This document shows positions 1 through 6,506 of a stretch of 16,919 bases of DNA, piece by piece (position 1 is the stretch's first letter; every line of letters starts with the position of its first letter). Source of the DNA: Bacillota bacterium (GTDB taxonomy: Bacteria > Bacillota > Clostridia > Lachnospirales > Lachnospiraceae); the NCBI GenBank assembly GCA_023436765.1, contig JAEZHX010000031.1, positions 1 through 16,919 of the forward strand, read 5' to 3'. A program made the position numbers and the translations under genes. The notes under the pieces are model-generated. The model was not told the DNA's origin. It worked only from the letters and a program-made list of their open reading frames with translations, and searched no databases.

Positions 1-2
1 TT

Positions 3-1253
3 CAGACCATCGATCAGGGTGAGAACGGCTTGAACAGCGTGCTAGAGATAAATCCTGATGCAATTATGATCGCGGAAGAGCTGGATCACTCAGGATATGC
101 AGAAGATAAGCTGTTATATGGCGTTCCTGTTCTGCTGAAGGATAATATCGCTACGGCGGACCGCATGCATACCTCCGCAGGATCTGTGGCAATGGCAGAT
201 TCCTATGCGGGTTACGATGCCGAACTTGTAAAAGCCTTAAGAAGGAATGGTGCAGTCATCCTTGGCAAGGCGAATATGACCGAGTATGCGAATTACATGA
301 CGAAGGATATGCCGGGTGGCTACAGCTCCCGGGGTGGACAGGTAATCGCACCTTATCACAGGGAACAGGACCCAACCGGTTCCAGTACGGGCTCAGCCGT
401 GGCGGTTGCCGCTAATCTGTGTACTGCCTCCATTGGTTCTGATACCTGTAATTCCATCGTTGCTCCGGGACTCGTCCATGGAGTTGTCGGATTGCGTCCC
501 TCTACGGGGATCATAAGCCAGAAGGGTATCATTCCGATCAGCTTTACTCTGGATACGGCAGGTCCCTTTACCAGAACGGTGGAGGATTGCTCCATTATGT
601 TCGCAGGGCTCACGGATACACCGGTGATAGGAGATGAAGGTATCAGTCTGAAGGGTATGACCATCGGATATAATGATTGGGATTCCGGAGAGCTGGAGGA
701 GAAGGTTGCAGTCAGGACGGAAGAGACCATTAAGGAGCTGGAACGTAAGGGTGCCAAGATCAAACGGATTAAACTGCCTGAGACCCCCAATATCGAGGAT
801 TTAATGAGATACGAGTTCAAATATGCGATGAATGGGTATCTGAGAACCTTGCCGCCGGAATATCCGATTAGGACGCTTAAGGATATCATAGAGTATAATA
901 ATCTTCATGCCGATATCGCCTTACAGTTCGGCCAATATCATCTGCTGGATGCAGAAGAGAACACTTCCGGCAGGATGGAGGAAGCTGCTTATCAGGAGAT
1001 CTTGAAGGACAGAATGAACAGCATGAAGAAGATCAGGGAGCAGCTGCAGGGGATGGATCTGTGCATCATGCTTTGCTATAACAATATCCTTCAGTATACG
1101 GAGCTTCCCGTAATCACTATCCCCACAGGACTCTATGAGGATGGTACGCCATCGGGAGTTGCATTAACTGCATTGAAGGATAATCAATTAATTCGTAATG
1201 CCTATACGATAGAGAGAGCAATCGGAAAGAGAATAGAGCCGGGGGTGAAGTAG
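3..1253 (+). CDS. Amidase-signature family hydrolase, 5' truncated
   Basis: The reading frame is open to the left edge, so the true start lies outside the window; the TTG at 30 is internal, because the residues before it (QTIDQGENG) already match the usual amidase N-terminus before 'LNSVLEINPDA'. Amidase-signature enzymes hydrolyse amide bonds with a Lys/cis-Ser/Ser triad. All three are visible: the Lys in 'VLLKDNI' (codon at 138), the Ser pair in 'DPTGSSTGSA', and the nucleophile Ser in 'SDTCNSI', followed by the typical 'GVVGLRPSTG', 'KGIIPIS' and 'DTAGPFTRTVED'. The oxyanion-loop glycines normally just before the nucleophile (GGS) read Cys-Asn-Ser. About 417 residues are visible, against about 450-500 for the family. 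No GatB or GatC neighbour is seen and the C-terminal half is short, so a stand-alone amidase is more likely than glutamyl-tRNA amidotransferase subunit A. Substrate unknown. Confidence 0.88.
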   Translation, partial: QTIDQGENGLNSVLEINPDAIMIAEELDHSGYAEDKLLYGVPVLLKDNIATADRMHTSAGSVAMADSYAGYDAELVKALRRNGAVILGKANMTEYANYMTKDMPGGYSSRGGQVIAPYHREQDPTGSSTGSAVAVAANLCTASIGSDTCNSIVAPGLVHGVVGLRPSTGIISQKGIIPISFTLDTAGPFTRTVEDCSIMFAGLTDTPVIGDEGISLKGMTIGYNDWDSGELEEKVAVRTEETIKELERKGAKIKRIKLPETPNIEDLMRYEFKYAMNGYLRTLPPEYPIRTLKDIIEYNNLHADIALQFGQYHLLDAEENTSGRMEEAAYQEILKDRMNSMKKIREQLQGMDLCIMLCYNNILQYTELPVITIPTGLYEDGTPSGVALTALKDNQLIRNAYTIERAIGKRIEPGVK

Positions 1254-1254
1254 A

Positions 1255-1731
1255 TTGGAAGAGAGTAAGGATAAGAATATGAATGATAAGTTGTCTGAAA
1301 ATCTCAAATGGTTTACGGAAAATATGGATCAGAAAACAGCGAAGTATCTAGATCTGAAGCAATTGGAACGTATTATTCTGCGGATCGGGGAATTCTCACT
1401 AGATTGTGAGGACTGTAATAAACTTGTGAAGGAGCTTCTGGAACTCACGGATCGGATGCGGGCTGCGGGAGTACCCTTTGGCAAGATTCTGATAAAGGAG
1501 TACCAGCGCAAGATACAGGAAATCATTACTCATCTGAATAAGAAGCATAAGCTGCTGCAGGAGGGTTACTATATCGGGTTGTATATGGGCATAGGATTAT
1601 GCTTCGGAGTATCCCTGGGATTAGTGTTCGGCAATCATATATCTATCGGGATGCCGATCGGTCTATGCCTGGGTCTGGCTATCGGTGCAAGGCTTGATGA
1701 GAATGCCAGGAAGAAGGGGCAGGTTATATAG
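1255..1731 (+). CDS. Small membrane protein with glycine-rich helical hairpin, function unknown
   Basis: I do not recognise this 158-residue protein. It starts one base after the amidase stop, so it is probably co-transcribed and translationally coupled; the TTG at 1255 follows a GGGGG-type Shine-Dalgarno overlapping the amidase end, and an ATG at 1279 is an alternative start. Residues 1-105 are charged, predicted helical and soluble (many Glu, Lys, Asp, and a CEDC motif). Residues about 106-148 form two hydrophobic segments dense in glycine (GLYMGIGLCFGVSLGLVFG, then GMPIGLCLGLAIGA) with a short turn between them, like a glycine-zipper helical hairpin. A short charged tail follows. The likely topology is a cytoplasmic N-domain anchored by a C-terminal hairpin. 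No terminator follows it before the hemerythrin promoter. Confidence 0.72.
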   Translation: MEESKDKNMNDKLSENLKWFTENMDQKTAKYLDLKQLERIILRIGEFSLDCEDCNKLVKELLELTDRMRAAGVPFGKILIKEYQRKIQEIITHLNKKHKLLQEGYYIGLYMGIGLCFGVSLGLVFGNHISIGMPIGLCLGLAIGARLDENARKKGQVI

Positions 1732-1743
1732 TAATTTCCTTTC

Positions 1744-1772
1744 TTGTTATTATCGGACATACATGGTAAAAT
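1744..1772 (+). promoter_or_regulatory. Sigma-A-type promoter of the hemerythrin gene
   Basis: TTGTTA (1744-1749) and TAAAAT (1767-1772) are separated by 17 bases, and a TG one base before the -10 makes it an extended -10. The start codon lies 45 bases further on, behind an AAAAAGGAGAA ribosome binding site. Seen by eye; not experimentally supported. Confidence 0.6.
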
Positions 1773-1816
1773 AGATGCATAAGATACCTAATACCTAAGA
1801 AAAAGGAGAAGCTGCT

Positions 1817-2209
1817 ATGTACGAGATGAAACCAGAATATTATACGGGAATTGAGTTTATTGATGAAGAACATACCAAGCTATTTTCTATAGCAAATAAA
1901 GCCTATGAAGTACTAACAAATGATTTCATCCCTGATAAATATGATTACATCATAGATGTAATCAATGAACTTAAGGATTATACGCAGTATCATTTTGATC
2001 ATGAGGAAAGCTATATGGAGAGTATCGGTTATAAGAGGCTTCTCTCCCAGAAGGTTGCTCATGATGATTTCATCGAAAAGCTTGGCGAATATAATGCTGA
2101 TACAATTGATGAGAACCAGAGGGCTTCCCTGCTGGAGCTCGTAGATTTCTTAAATACCTGGCTTGTGGAGCATATCTTCAAGAAGGATAAGCTGATCGCC
2201 GACGTATAA
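1817..2209 (+). CDS. Hemerythrin-like metal-binding protein (bacteriohemerythrin)
   Basis: This 130-residue protein has the length and pattern of single-domain bacteriohemerythrin, a four-helix bundle with a non-haem di-iron site that binds O2 or senses or stores it, cytoplasmic here because no signal peptide is seen. Ligand-type residues are His19 (DEEHTKLF), His59 and Glu63 (HFDHEESYM), His82 (AHDDF), and His119 with Asp124 (HIFKKD). Aligning 'GYKRLLSQKVAH' with the usual 'GYPxxxxHKxxH' puts Gln78 where the first His of helix C should be, so one of seven classic ligands is missing. The start is fixed by an AAAAAGGAGAA site 7 bases upstream. It has its own promoter and is closed by the hairpin at 2275-2304, so it is probably monocistronic. 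In an anaerobe a role in oxygen scavenging or sensing is plausible. Confidence 0.88.
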   Translation: MYEMKPEYYTGIEFIDEEHTKLFSIANKAYEVLTNDFIPDKYDYIIDVINELKDYTQYHFDHEESYMESIGYKRLLSQKVAHDDFIEKLGEYNADTIDENQRASLLELVDFLNTWLVEHIFKKDKLIADV

Positions 2210-2274
2210 ATCGGATCAGACATAACTGATCGTAACATATGCTCACCCCTGAACACATGAAGGAAAGCATAAAA

Positions 2275-2304
2275 GAACCCCATAGGTCATTCCCTATGGG
2301 GTTC
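2275..2304. terminator. Bidirectional intrinsic terminator
   Basis: A perfect 12-bp stem (GAACCCCATAGG / CCTATGGGGTTC) with a 6-base loop sits between the converging hemerythrin and MerR genes. The plus-strand side is followed by CTTATACCTTT. The minus-strand side is followed by TTTT (plus-strand AAAA at 2271-2274). It can therefore stop transcription from both sides. Confidence 0.8.
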
Positions 2305-2342
2305 CTTATACCTTTAACTGCATCAGTATTGCTTAGTCGAAC

Positions 2343-3083
2343 CTATGAGATAATCTCTGCAAATGCTTTATAGTAGTCGGAGTATTTCTCATCATAGGCT
2401 GAGAAGAGATACCGGGCAACGATATTCGTTATCTTGTAACCGGAATTTGTTAACCTCTTCATATGCGGCATAAAGTCCTCGATAGAAGGATTACTGTATT
2501 CTACCTTAAGCACAAAGGACAAATATTTGGCATTCCGGTCCTTTTCCCATAGCTTAGGATGCTGTTCCGAAGTTGGGACAGCCAGACCGGTCTCTATCGT
2601 ACCCTTTTCTGCATTGTATAGCAATATGCTTTGGTACTGGTCCGTGATATAGACGGACCAGGCATCTGTATCATCAATGGAGAACTGGTAGATATTATCA
2701 TAATCAGGCACCTCCTCCTGATACTGATGGTTGTTTAGCCGCTTGAATTGCTTAAAACAGTCCATCTTTCTGTTAATATAATCCTTAGCCTGATACAGCT
2801 CCTGCAGCTTTTGATCCAGTTCCTGATCTAAGTCATTTAAGGAAGCCTCTAACTCATAGGGTGAAAGATTCGGAAGCTTCCTCATATCCTGCAGAGACAT
2901 TCTGAGACTACGATAATGTGCCAGATCCGAGATTGTGAAGATAGAGCTTGTGTTATATTTCCTATAATTATTCTCATCGTTCCGAGGCATTCTGATCAGA
3001 CCTTCACTTTCCCAATAACGAAGAGTGGATTTTGGAATACCCAACAGATCCGAAATCTCACCGATTGAAAATGAATTCTTCAT
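2343..3083 (-). CDS. MerR-family transcriptional regulator with effector-binding-like C-terminus
   Basis: The 246-residue protein opens with a MerR winged helix-turn-helix: 'SIGEISDLLGIPKSTLRYWESEGLI' spans residues 6-30 and the wing follows at about 33-45 (RNDENNYRKY). A Leu/Glu/Lys-rich stretch at about 77-125 is the expected dimerisation coiled coil. Residues about 130-246 look like an effector-binding domain of the kind found in multidrug-sensing MerR proteins, but no ligand residues can be named. These regulators bind the dyad between -35 and -10 of long-spacer promoters and twist it open. The start ATG is preceded by GGAGG (minus strand) at good spacing. It lies 28 bases downstream of the GNAT gene on the same strand, so the pair is probably one operon and may be autoregulated. 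It ends at the shared terminator at 2275-2304. Confidence 0.88.
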   Translation of the reverse strand: MKNSFSIGEISDLLGIPKSTLRYWESEGLIRMPRNDENNYRKYNTSSIFTISDLAHYRSLRMSLQDMRKLPNLSPYELEASLNDLDQELDQKLQELYQAKDYINRKMDCFKQFKRLNNHQYQEEVPDYDNIYQFSIDDTDAWSVYITDQYQSILLYNAEKGTIETGLAVPTSEQHPKLWEKDRNAKYLSFVLKVEYSNPSIEDFMPHMKRLTNSGYKITNIVARYLFSAYDEKYSDYYKAFAEIIS

Positions 3084-3111
3084 CTTTATTACCTCCGTGA
3101 ACCATGAATTT

Positions 3112-3621
3112 TTATACTAAGCTTTTGATATAATCCATCTGAGTTATGCTATATTGCATCGAGCTGGAAAGCTGCTCCTCCAGAACAAACCCGACACTTT
3201 CGAAGGCTTTGATGGATCGTAAATTATGTGGACTGATTATGGCATTCACACGCTGCACCCTCCATTGAAAGAAGGCAATATTCAGACCCTGCTTTATAGA
3301 AGACTTGCCCAGACCCTGTCCCCATTTCTTTCTGTCTCCAATCACTACCACCATTTCAGCTTCATTCATATTCCTGATCAGCTTAAGAAAACCGACCGGT
3401 TTTTTATCTTCCGCATGTATGAGAAAGAAGCTACCGTCCCTGTTGAACAAATGAGTCAGGATCATCATATTGACGCGGCTGATTGCATGCTTTATCTCTG
3501 TAACAATATCAGCAGCCTCGTTCAAGTACTTGATAACATCATTATTCTCCATCCAGTCCATAATTAGTATAGCATCATTTCTTGTTACTTCCTGCATAAG
3601 ACTTACCTTAGATGCTCTCAT
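3112..3621 (-). CDS. GNAT-family N-acetyltransferase
   Basis: This 169-residue single-domain protein has the GNAT acetyl-CoA fold signature. Motif A is 'VVVIGDRKKWGQGLGKSSI' (about residues 91-109), with the Q-G-L-G pyrophosphate loop. Motif B is 'VNAIISPHNLRSIKAFESVGF' (about 125-145), with the classic Asn-x-x-Ser-x-x-x-Phe/Tyr-x-x-x-Gly-Phe arrangement that orients acetyl-CoA. It would acetylate a primary amine on a small molecule or protein; the acceptor cannot be told from sequence. A GGAAAGG site precedes the ATG. It is the first gene of a two-gene minus-strand unit with the MerR regulator, which could control it in response to the same ligand. Length is normal for the family. Confidence 0.86.
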   Translation of the reverse strand: MRASKVSLMQEVTRNDAILIMDWMENNDVIKYLNEAADIVTEIKHAISRVNMMILTHLFNRDGSFFLIHAEDKKPVGFLKLIRNMNEAEMVVVIGDRKKWGQGLGKSSIKQGLNIAFFQWRVQRVNAIISPHNLRSIKAFESVGFVLEEQLSSSMQYSITQMDYIKSLV

Positions 3622-3641
3622 TATATCATATCCTTTCCAAT

Positions 3642-3671
3642 ATAATAAAAGCCTTTCATAGATACATGAAA
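3642..3671 (-). promoter_or_regulatory. Possible promoter and operator palindrome of the GNAT-MerR operon
   Basis: Reading the minus strand, TTCATG and TATTAT are 17 bases apart (plus-strand 3665-3670 and 3642-3647), a weak sigma-A match. A perfect dyad TTTCAT-N6-ATGAAA (3654-3671) overlaps the -35 and part of the spacer. It could be the operator of the MerR protein encoded in the operon, but MerR promoters usually have 19-20-base spacers and this one does not fit well. Confidence 0.3.
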
Positions 3672-3729
3672 ATACATGACTATGACGGTTCTTTTTATGT
3701 TAAAGTTACATACCCACCCATTATAAAGG

Positions 3730-3768
3730 TTCAAGTAACTTGAATGTCAATATGATATAATGTATTAT
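3730..3768 (+). promoter_or_regulatory. Promoter with overlapping palindrome before the J-domain gene
   Basis: TTGAAT (3740-3745) and TATTAT (3763-3768) are 17 bases apart. An alternative extended -10, TGATATAAT, lies at 3753-3761. A perfect 6-3-6 palindrome, TTCAAG-TAA-CTTGAA, occupies 3730-3744 and covers most of the -35 hexamer, so a repressor bound there would block polymerase. The regulator is not identified; the divergent GNAT-MerR operon starts about 110 bases away, so its MerR protein is one candidate. Confidence 0.45.
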
Positions 3769-3805
3769 ATTAAAATGTAATTAAACAAACAGGAGAAGTA
3801 GCGGC

Positions 3806-3853
3806 ATGGTAATTAACAGAATGGAGGTCATGGGATGGATCCGGCTGAGATGA
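3806..3853 (+). CDS. Possible 15-codon leader ORF overlapping the J-domain gene start
   Basis: ATG at 3806 is preceded by AGGAG (3791-3795) at 10-base spacing and reads 15 codons (MVINRMEVMGWIRLR) to TGA at 3851. It overlaps the start of the J-domain gene (ATG 3835) in another frame, and that gene's own GGAGG site lies inside it. It may couple or tune translation of the downstream gene, or it may be chance. No family resemblance. Confidence 0.22.
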   Translation: MVINRMEVMGWIRLR

Positions 3854-4308
3854 AGCATAAGATCAGACAATTGAAAAACCTTGAGCGAAGGATTCGATAT
3901 GGACAGGGCAGCTTCACCGCCGGTAATCCTAAGGATGGAAAACACTCCGGTAAGCTCCCCCTGCTCTGGGAGGAATACTTTGATTTGAGCGGAAACGGTC
4001 AGAAGAAGGCCAGATACTCTATCGATCAGCTGCTGAGGATGGATAAGGAGCAGTATAAGAGCATTGTCAACGAATTCTTCTTTCAGGTATACTATCGGAG
4101 CTATCAGGAAAGAGGGCTTTCAGAAATAAACCTATATGATCCCGATTTACTAAATCAGCTTGGACTTCCCTTTGATGCCGACAGTAATACGGTCAAGAAG
4201 CGTTTCAGAGAACTGGCAAAACAATATCATCCCGATGCCGGCGGGGATAGTGAGGAGTTCATAAAGTTAATGGAGCTTTACCAGGATGTGAAGAGGACGG
4301 AGGAATAA
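3835..4308 (+). CDS. J-domain protein (DnaJ-like, C-terminal J domain)
   Basis: The last ~50 residues of this 157-residue protein form the core of a J domain, which stimulates Hsp70 (DnaK) ATPase: 'LGLPFDADSNTVKKRFREL', then 'AKQYHPDAGGDSEEFIKLM', with the essential His-Pro-Asp at 132-134 and a terminal helix. Here the J domain is C-terminal, whereas in DnaJ it is N-terminal, and the Gly/Phe, zinc-finger and substrate domains are absent. Residues 1-100 are charged and helical with no recognised fold and probably choose the client. The start is set by GGAGG at 3823-3827, seven bases before ATG 3835; other upstream ATGs are in another frame. It is probably a co-chaperone for a specific client rather than a general DnaJ. 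No clear terminator follows. Confidence 0.82.
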   Translation: MDPAEMKHKIRQLKNLERRIRYGQGSFTAGNPKDGKHSGKLPLLWEEYFDLSGNGQKKARYSIDQLLRMDKEQYKSIVNEFFFQVYYRSYQERGLSEINLYDPDLLNQLGLPFDADSNTVKKRFRELAKQYHPDAGGDSEEFIKLMELYQDVKRTEE

Positions 4309-4363
4309 TGGCGGGACGTTCCATTCATGGGAAAAGATTCGACTAAATATAATAAAATAGTTG

Positions 4364-4392
4364 TTTGCAAGAATAGATTTATAAGCTATAAT
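4364..4392 (+). promoter_or_regulatory. Promoter of the formate/nitrite channel gene
   Basis: TTTGCA (4364-4369) and TATAAT (4387-4392) have a 17-base spacer; TTGCAA with 16 bases is an equivalent reading. The transcript would carry a leader of about 80 bases containing a small CCTAC...GTAGG hairpin (4406-4425), which I cannot assign to any known riboswitch. Confidence 0.55.
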
Positions 4393-4478
4393 GTTATTTA
4401 CTATGCCTACCGGGCTTACCGTAGGTTAAGACAAATTACATTACAGAACAATTCAGAGAAATTGAAAGGAGAATTACC

Positions 4479-5255
4479 TTGACCGCTTATTCAGGACCCA
4501 AAGCACTTACTGAATACATACTATATCAAAGCAAGCATAAAGCAAACAAAACCTTCTATATCCTGCTCGTTCAGGGAATTCTGGCAGGTATGTATATTGC
4601 CATAGGAGCAATCGGCTCCCTTAAGGTGGCAGCCGGAGTATCGGATCCGGGACTCGGAGGCTTCCTGGGAGCACTTGTATTCCCTGTCGGAATTATAGCG
4701 ATCCTACTGATGCAGGCAGAGCTCTATACCAGTGACAGCATGGTTATGATTGCGGTCTTTGCCGGACGCACCAAGATTACGAAGATCCTCCGAATTTTGT
4801 TCCTGATCCTTGTAGCGAACCTGATCGGTTCCATCTTTATTGCATATCTGACCGGTGCCTCCGGAATATTAGATACCAAGACCCTAGCGTTAGTACTGAG
4901 TAAGGCTGTCCATAAGCTAGAACTGCCACTTCCGACACTGCTTGCCAGCAGCATCTTCTGTAATATCATTGTATGTACCGGTGTCTGCCTTGCATACAGC
5001 TGTAAGGAAGAGATCAGTAAGGTGGTGGTCGTATGGTTAACGATTACAGTTTTTATCCTTAGTGGTACCGAGCACGTGGTGGCTAATATGTATTATCTCT
5101 TTGTTGCATATTTTAACGGTGCAGAGATTACTCTGCCTCAGATCTTCGGTCATCTCTCTATCGCTGCCATCGGTAATTTCATCGGAGGAGGGCTCATCGT
5201 TTCCGGTGCTAACTACCTTCTGGCCTATCGTGATATTGAGAAACCGCATAAATAA
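4479..5255 (+). CDS. Formate/nitrite transporter (FNT) family channel
   Basis: The 258-residue protein has the FNT layout of six membrane helices around a central pore (a pentamer in known members) that passes small monovalent anions such as formate, nitrite or hydrosulfide. Family marks are 'GILAGMYIAIGA' (33-44), the helix break 'ELYTSDSM' (81-88, with the pore Thr84), 'CNIIVCTGVCLA' (161-172), 'GTEHVVANMYYL' (196-207, with the central His199) and 'GNFIGGGLIVSGANYL' near the end. Both gating and selectivity residues, Thr and His, are present. The usual Gly before Ala-Glu-Leu is Gln. The start is TTG, decided by AAAGGAG at 4466-4472. It has its own promoter and a terminator at 5274-5315, so it is monocistronic. 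In a fermentative anaerobe formate export is the natural guess, but the substrate cannot be read from sequence. Confidence 0.9.
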   Translation: MTAYSGPKALTEYILYQSKHKANKTFYILLVQGILAGMYIAIGAIGSLKVAAGVSDPGLGGFLGALVFPVGIIAILLMQAELYTSDSMVMIAVFAGRTKITKILRILFLILVANLIGSIFIAYLTGASGILDTKTLALVLSKAVHKLELPLPTLLASSIFCNIIVCTGVCLAYSCKEEISKVVVVWLTITVFILSGTEHVVANMYYLFVAYFNGAEITLPQIFGHLSIAAIGNFIGGGLIVSGANYLLAYRDIEKPHK

Positions 5256-5273
5256 GTAGAATAGAATATTACT

Positions 5274-5315
5274 AGCAAATCCCCTATTTTCTGTCAGGAT
5301 GATAGGGGATTTGCT
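5274..5315 (+). terminator. Hairpin terminator after the FNT gene
   Basis: A perfect 14-bp inverted repeat (AGCAAATCCCCTAT / ATAGGGGATTTGCT) with a 14-base loop begins 18 bases after the FNT stop. The following T-run is weak (TTCC), so termination may be helped by the stable GC palindrome that follows at once. Confidence 0.65.
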
Positions 5316-5317
5316 TC

Positions 5318-5338
5318 CGTGCGCCCGCCGGGCGCACG
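5318..5338. repeat. GC-rich palindrome, candidate dispersed repeat
   Basis: A perfect 9-bp stem with a 3-base loop (CGTGCGCCC, GCC, GGGCGCACG) is embedded in AT-rich DNA directly after the terminator hairpin. Its base composition is unlike anything around it. Short GC-rich palindromes of this type are often present in many intergenic copies per genome; only one copy is in this window. Confidence 0.5.
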
Positions 5339-5412
5339 TTCCACAATTCGTATCATGGATCATTTCCAACGATGGTTATGCGGATAGTAAATGTAATAAT
5401 CTGTAAAATTGT

Positions 5413-5463
5413 ATAAATTGACAATAAAAATTCATACTAAAGACCCATAAATTGACAACAAAA
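5413..5463. repeat. Tandem direct repeat upstream of the pilus-like cluster
   Basis: ATAAATTGACAA followed by Y-AAAA occurs at 5413-5429 and again at 5447-5463, 16 of 17 bases identical, 34 bases apart (about three helical turns). Each copy contains a consensus-like -35 TTGACA, and each is followed by TAAAGA 14 to 18 bases later. They may be two regulator sites on one face of the helix, or a duplicated promoter element without a good -10. Confidence 0.5.
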
Positions 5464-5531
5464 CTACACAATATGTAAAGAATCAACAAAAATTAACATA
5501 AATTTTGTTAAGTATTATTTTTCAACAAGTA

Positions 5532-5560
5532 TTTACAAAATATGTCTTATGCATTATCAT
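5532..5560 (+). promoter_or_regulatory. Probable promoter of the pilus-like cluster
   Basis: TTTACA (5532-5537) and TATCAT (5555-5560) have a 17-base spacer; TATAAT at 5560-5565 is an overlapping alternative -10. The leader would be about 95 bases and ends in AAGGGGG before ATG 5664. Confidence 0.42.
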
Positions 5561-5571
5561 ATAATCATCCT

Positions 5572-5589
5572 AATAATTCCAGAATTATT
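5572..5589. promoter_or_regulatory. Palindromic site in the leader of the pilus-like cluster
   Basis: AATAATTC-CA-GAATTATT is a perfect 8-2-8 palindrome about 10 bases downstream of the likely -10 element, near the expected transcription start. It suits a dimeric repressor operator. The regulator is unknown. Confidence 0.4.
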
Positions 5590-5663
5590 CACTTCTATTT
5601 ATCAAGACGAAGCGAAATGCTTCAACTTTCCATTTCTTAATCTTATCTTAAGGGGGTAATCTA

Positions 5664-6506
5664 ATGAAAATCGCATTCTGGAGCAATTCATACGAGCAAT
5701 CCTTGGTCTCCTACAATCTGGCAGCAGTCAGTATAGCAAGTGTTATGCGTTCACCTTATACAGTTACGGTTCTTGAGAACCATCTCAGTAAGGATAATCT
5801 TGGACTTGCTTTCTTGGGTGCCGGTAGGGTACCATTTCTTCGGGAAGCTGGTTCGAACTACTATGAGGGAGGGGGAATTGAGGGATTACTCAGGCGAATT
5901 TATCGGGGTGAGAATAACCCGGTGATGCTTCGGAGCTATCGTAAGGAGATTATCCCCAATCATCTGTTTTATCTGCCGCAGAGCGGAAACATACACATTG
6001 AACTATTTGATTACGAATTTAATCACAATCTTACACCTCTATTCCAGCTGTTAAGTGAAGTTACTGATCTATGCTACATTGACACGGCTCCATTGAACCT
6101 GAATTCTAAAACTATTCTTGAAGACGCTGATCTGATCGTCGTTAACCTCTGTCAAAACCAAAACTTTCTTGAAGATTTTGTTCAAAGCTACTCCTCACTA
6201 ATCCCCAAATCTGTTTTTCTGATTGGTAATTACACAAATCGAAATATCTTAAGCTGTAAAAGAATCGCTGAGCTCTATGATATCCCCCTGGAGAACATTA
6301 CTCCAATCCCCTGGAACCAGGCTTTCCATGAAGCTAGTACTCGTGGTAGGGTAGTGGAGTTTATTACCGGCAATTACAGATGTACGAATGATAATCCAAA
6401 TTACCGCTTTATCCAGTCCATCAGGAAGGCTGCGGGATTAATTCTCAAGAGGGCTGAACTGTCCGGGCATCTGGCCAGAAGGGAGATTAATTCTTGTGGA
6501 AGATGA
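5664..6506 (+). CDS. Degenerate TadZ/CpaE-like protein (pseudo-ATPase), copy 1
   Basis: I place this 280-residue protein in the TadZ/CpaE (MinD/ParA-like) group because of its resemblance to the protein at 8623-9546. Both start with a first strand ending 'FWS' and have a short loop leading to '(S)NL' and a helix. Both have an 'YIDTA / LIDAN' strand, a '(D/A)ADLIVVNL-Q' strand, then 'LE-F---Y' and 'FLIGNYTN / YLFGDYVSN'. The P-loop here (NSYEQSLVSYNL) has no glycines and no lysine, so ATP binding of the usual kind is unlikely. TadZ/CpaE proteins place Tad pilus machines at their sites in the cell; a non-hydrolysing partner of the second copy is a reasonable inference. It is the first gene of the cluster and overlaps the next by ATGA. 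Soluble, no signal peptide. Confidence 0.62.
   Translation: MKIAFWSNSYEQSLVSYNLAAVSIASVMRSPYTVTVLENHLSKDNLGLAFLGAGRVPFLREAGSNYYEGGGIEGLLRRIYRGENNPVMLRSYRKEIIPNHLFYLPQSGNIHIELFDYEFNHNLTPLFQLLSEVTDLCYIDTAPLNLNSKTILEDADLIVVNLCQNQNFLEDFVQSYSSLIPKSVFLIGNYTNRNILSCKRIAELYDIPLENITPIPWNQAFHEASTRGRVVEFITGNYRCTNDNPNYRFIQSIRKAAGLILKRAELSGHLARREINSCGR

Larger units (their letters stand above)
5339..5663. other. AT-rich intergenic region before the pilus-like cluster
   Basis: No ORF with codon structure is seen. The stretch contains the tandem repeat at 5413-5463, overlapping short dyads around 5485-5511 (AACAAAA...TTTTGTT and TTAAC...GTTAA), the promoter at 5532-5560, the palindrome at 5572-5589, a small GAAGC-GAAAT-GCTTC hairpin at 5609-5623, and the AAGGGGG ribosome binding site of the first cluster gene. 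This density of candidate control sites suggests a regulated promoter for the whole cluster. No c-di-GMP riboswitch core was recognised. Confidence 0.6.

Noticed and set aside
356..889. Long minus-strand reading frame (177 codons) inside the amidase gene
   Set aside because: It is the antisense shadow of a gene with clear amidase motifs, has no ribosome binding site and a low-complexity Ser/Pro/Leu make-up.
3226..3567. Plus-strand reading frame opposite the GNAT gene
   Set aside because: The minus strand carries both GNAT motifs over the same stretch; the plus-strand product resembles nothing and lacks a good start signal.
5037..5369. Minus-strand reading frame across the end of the FNT gene and its terminator
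   Set aside because: Antisense to conserved FNT motifs and running through two hairpins; no start signal.
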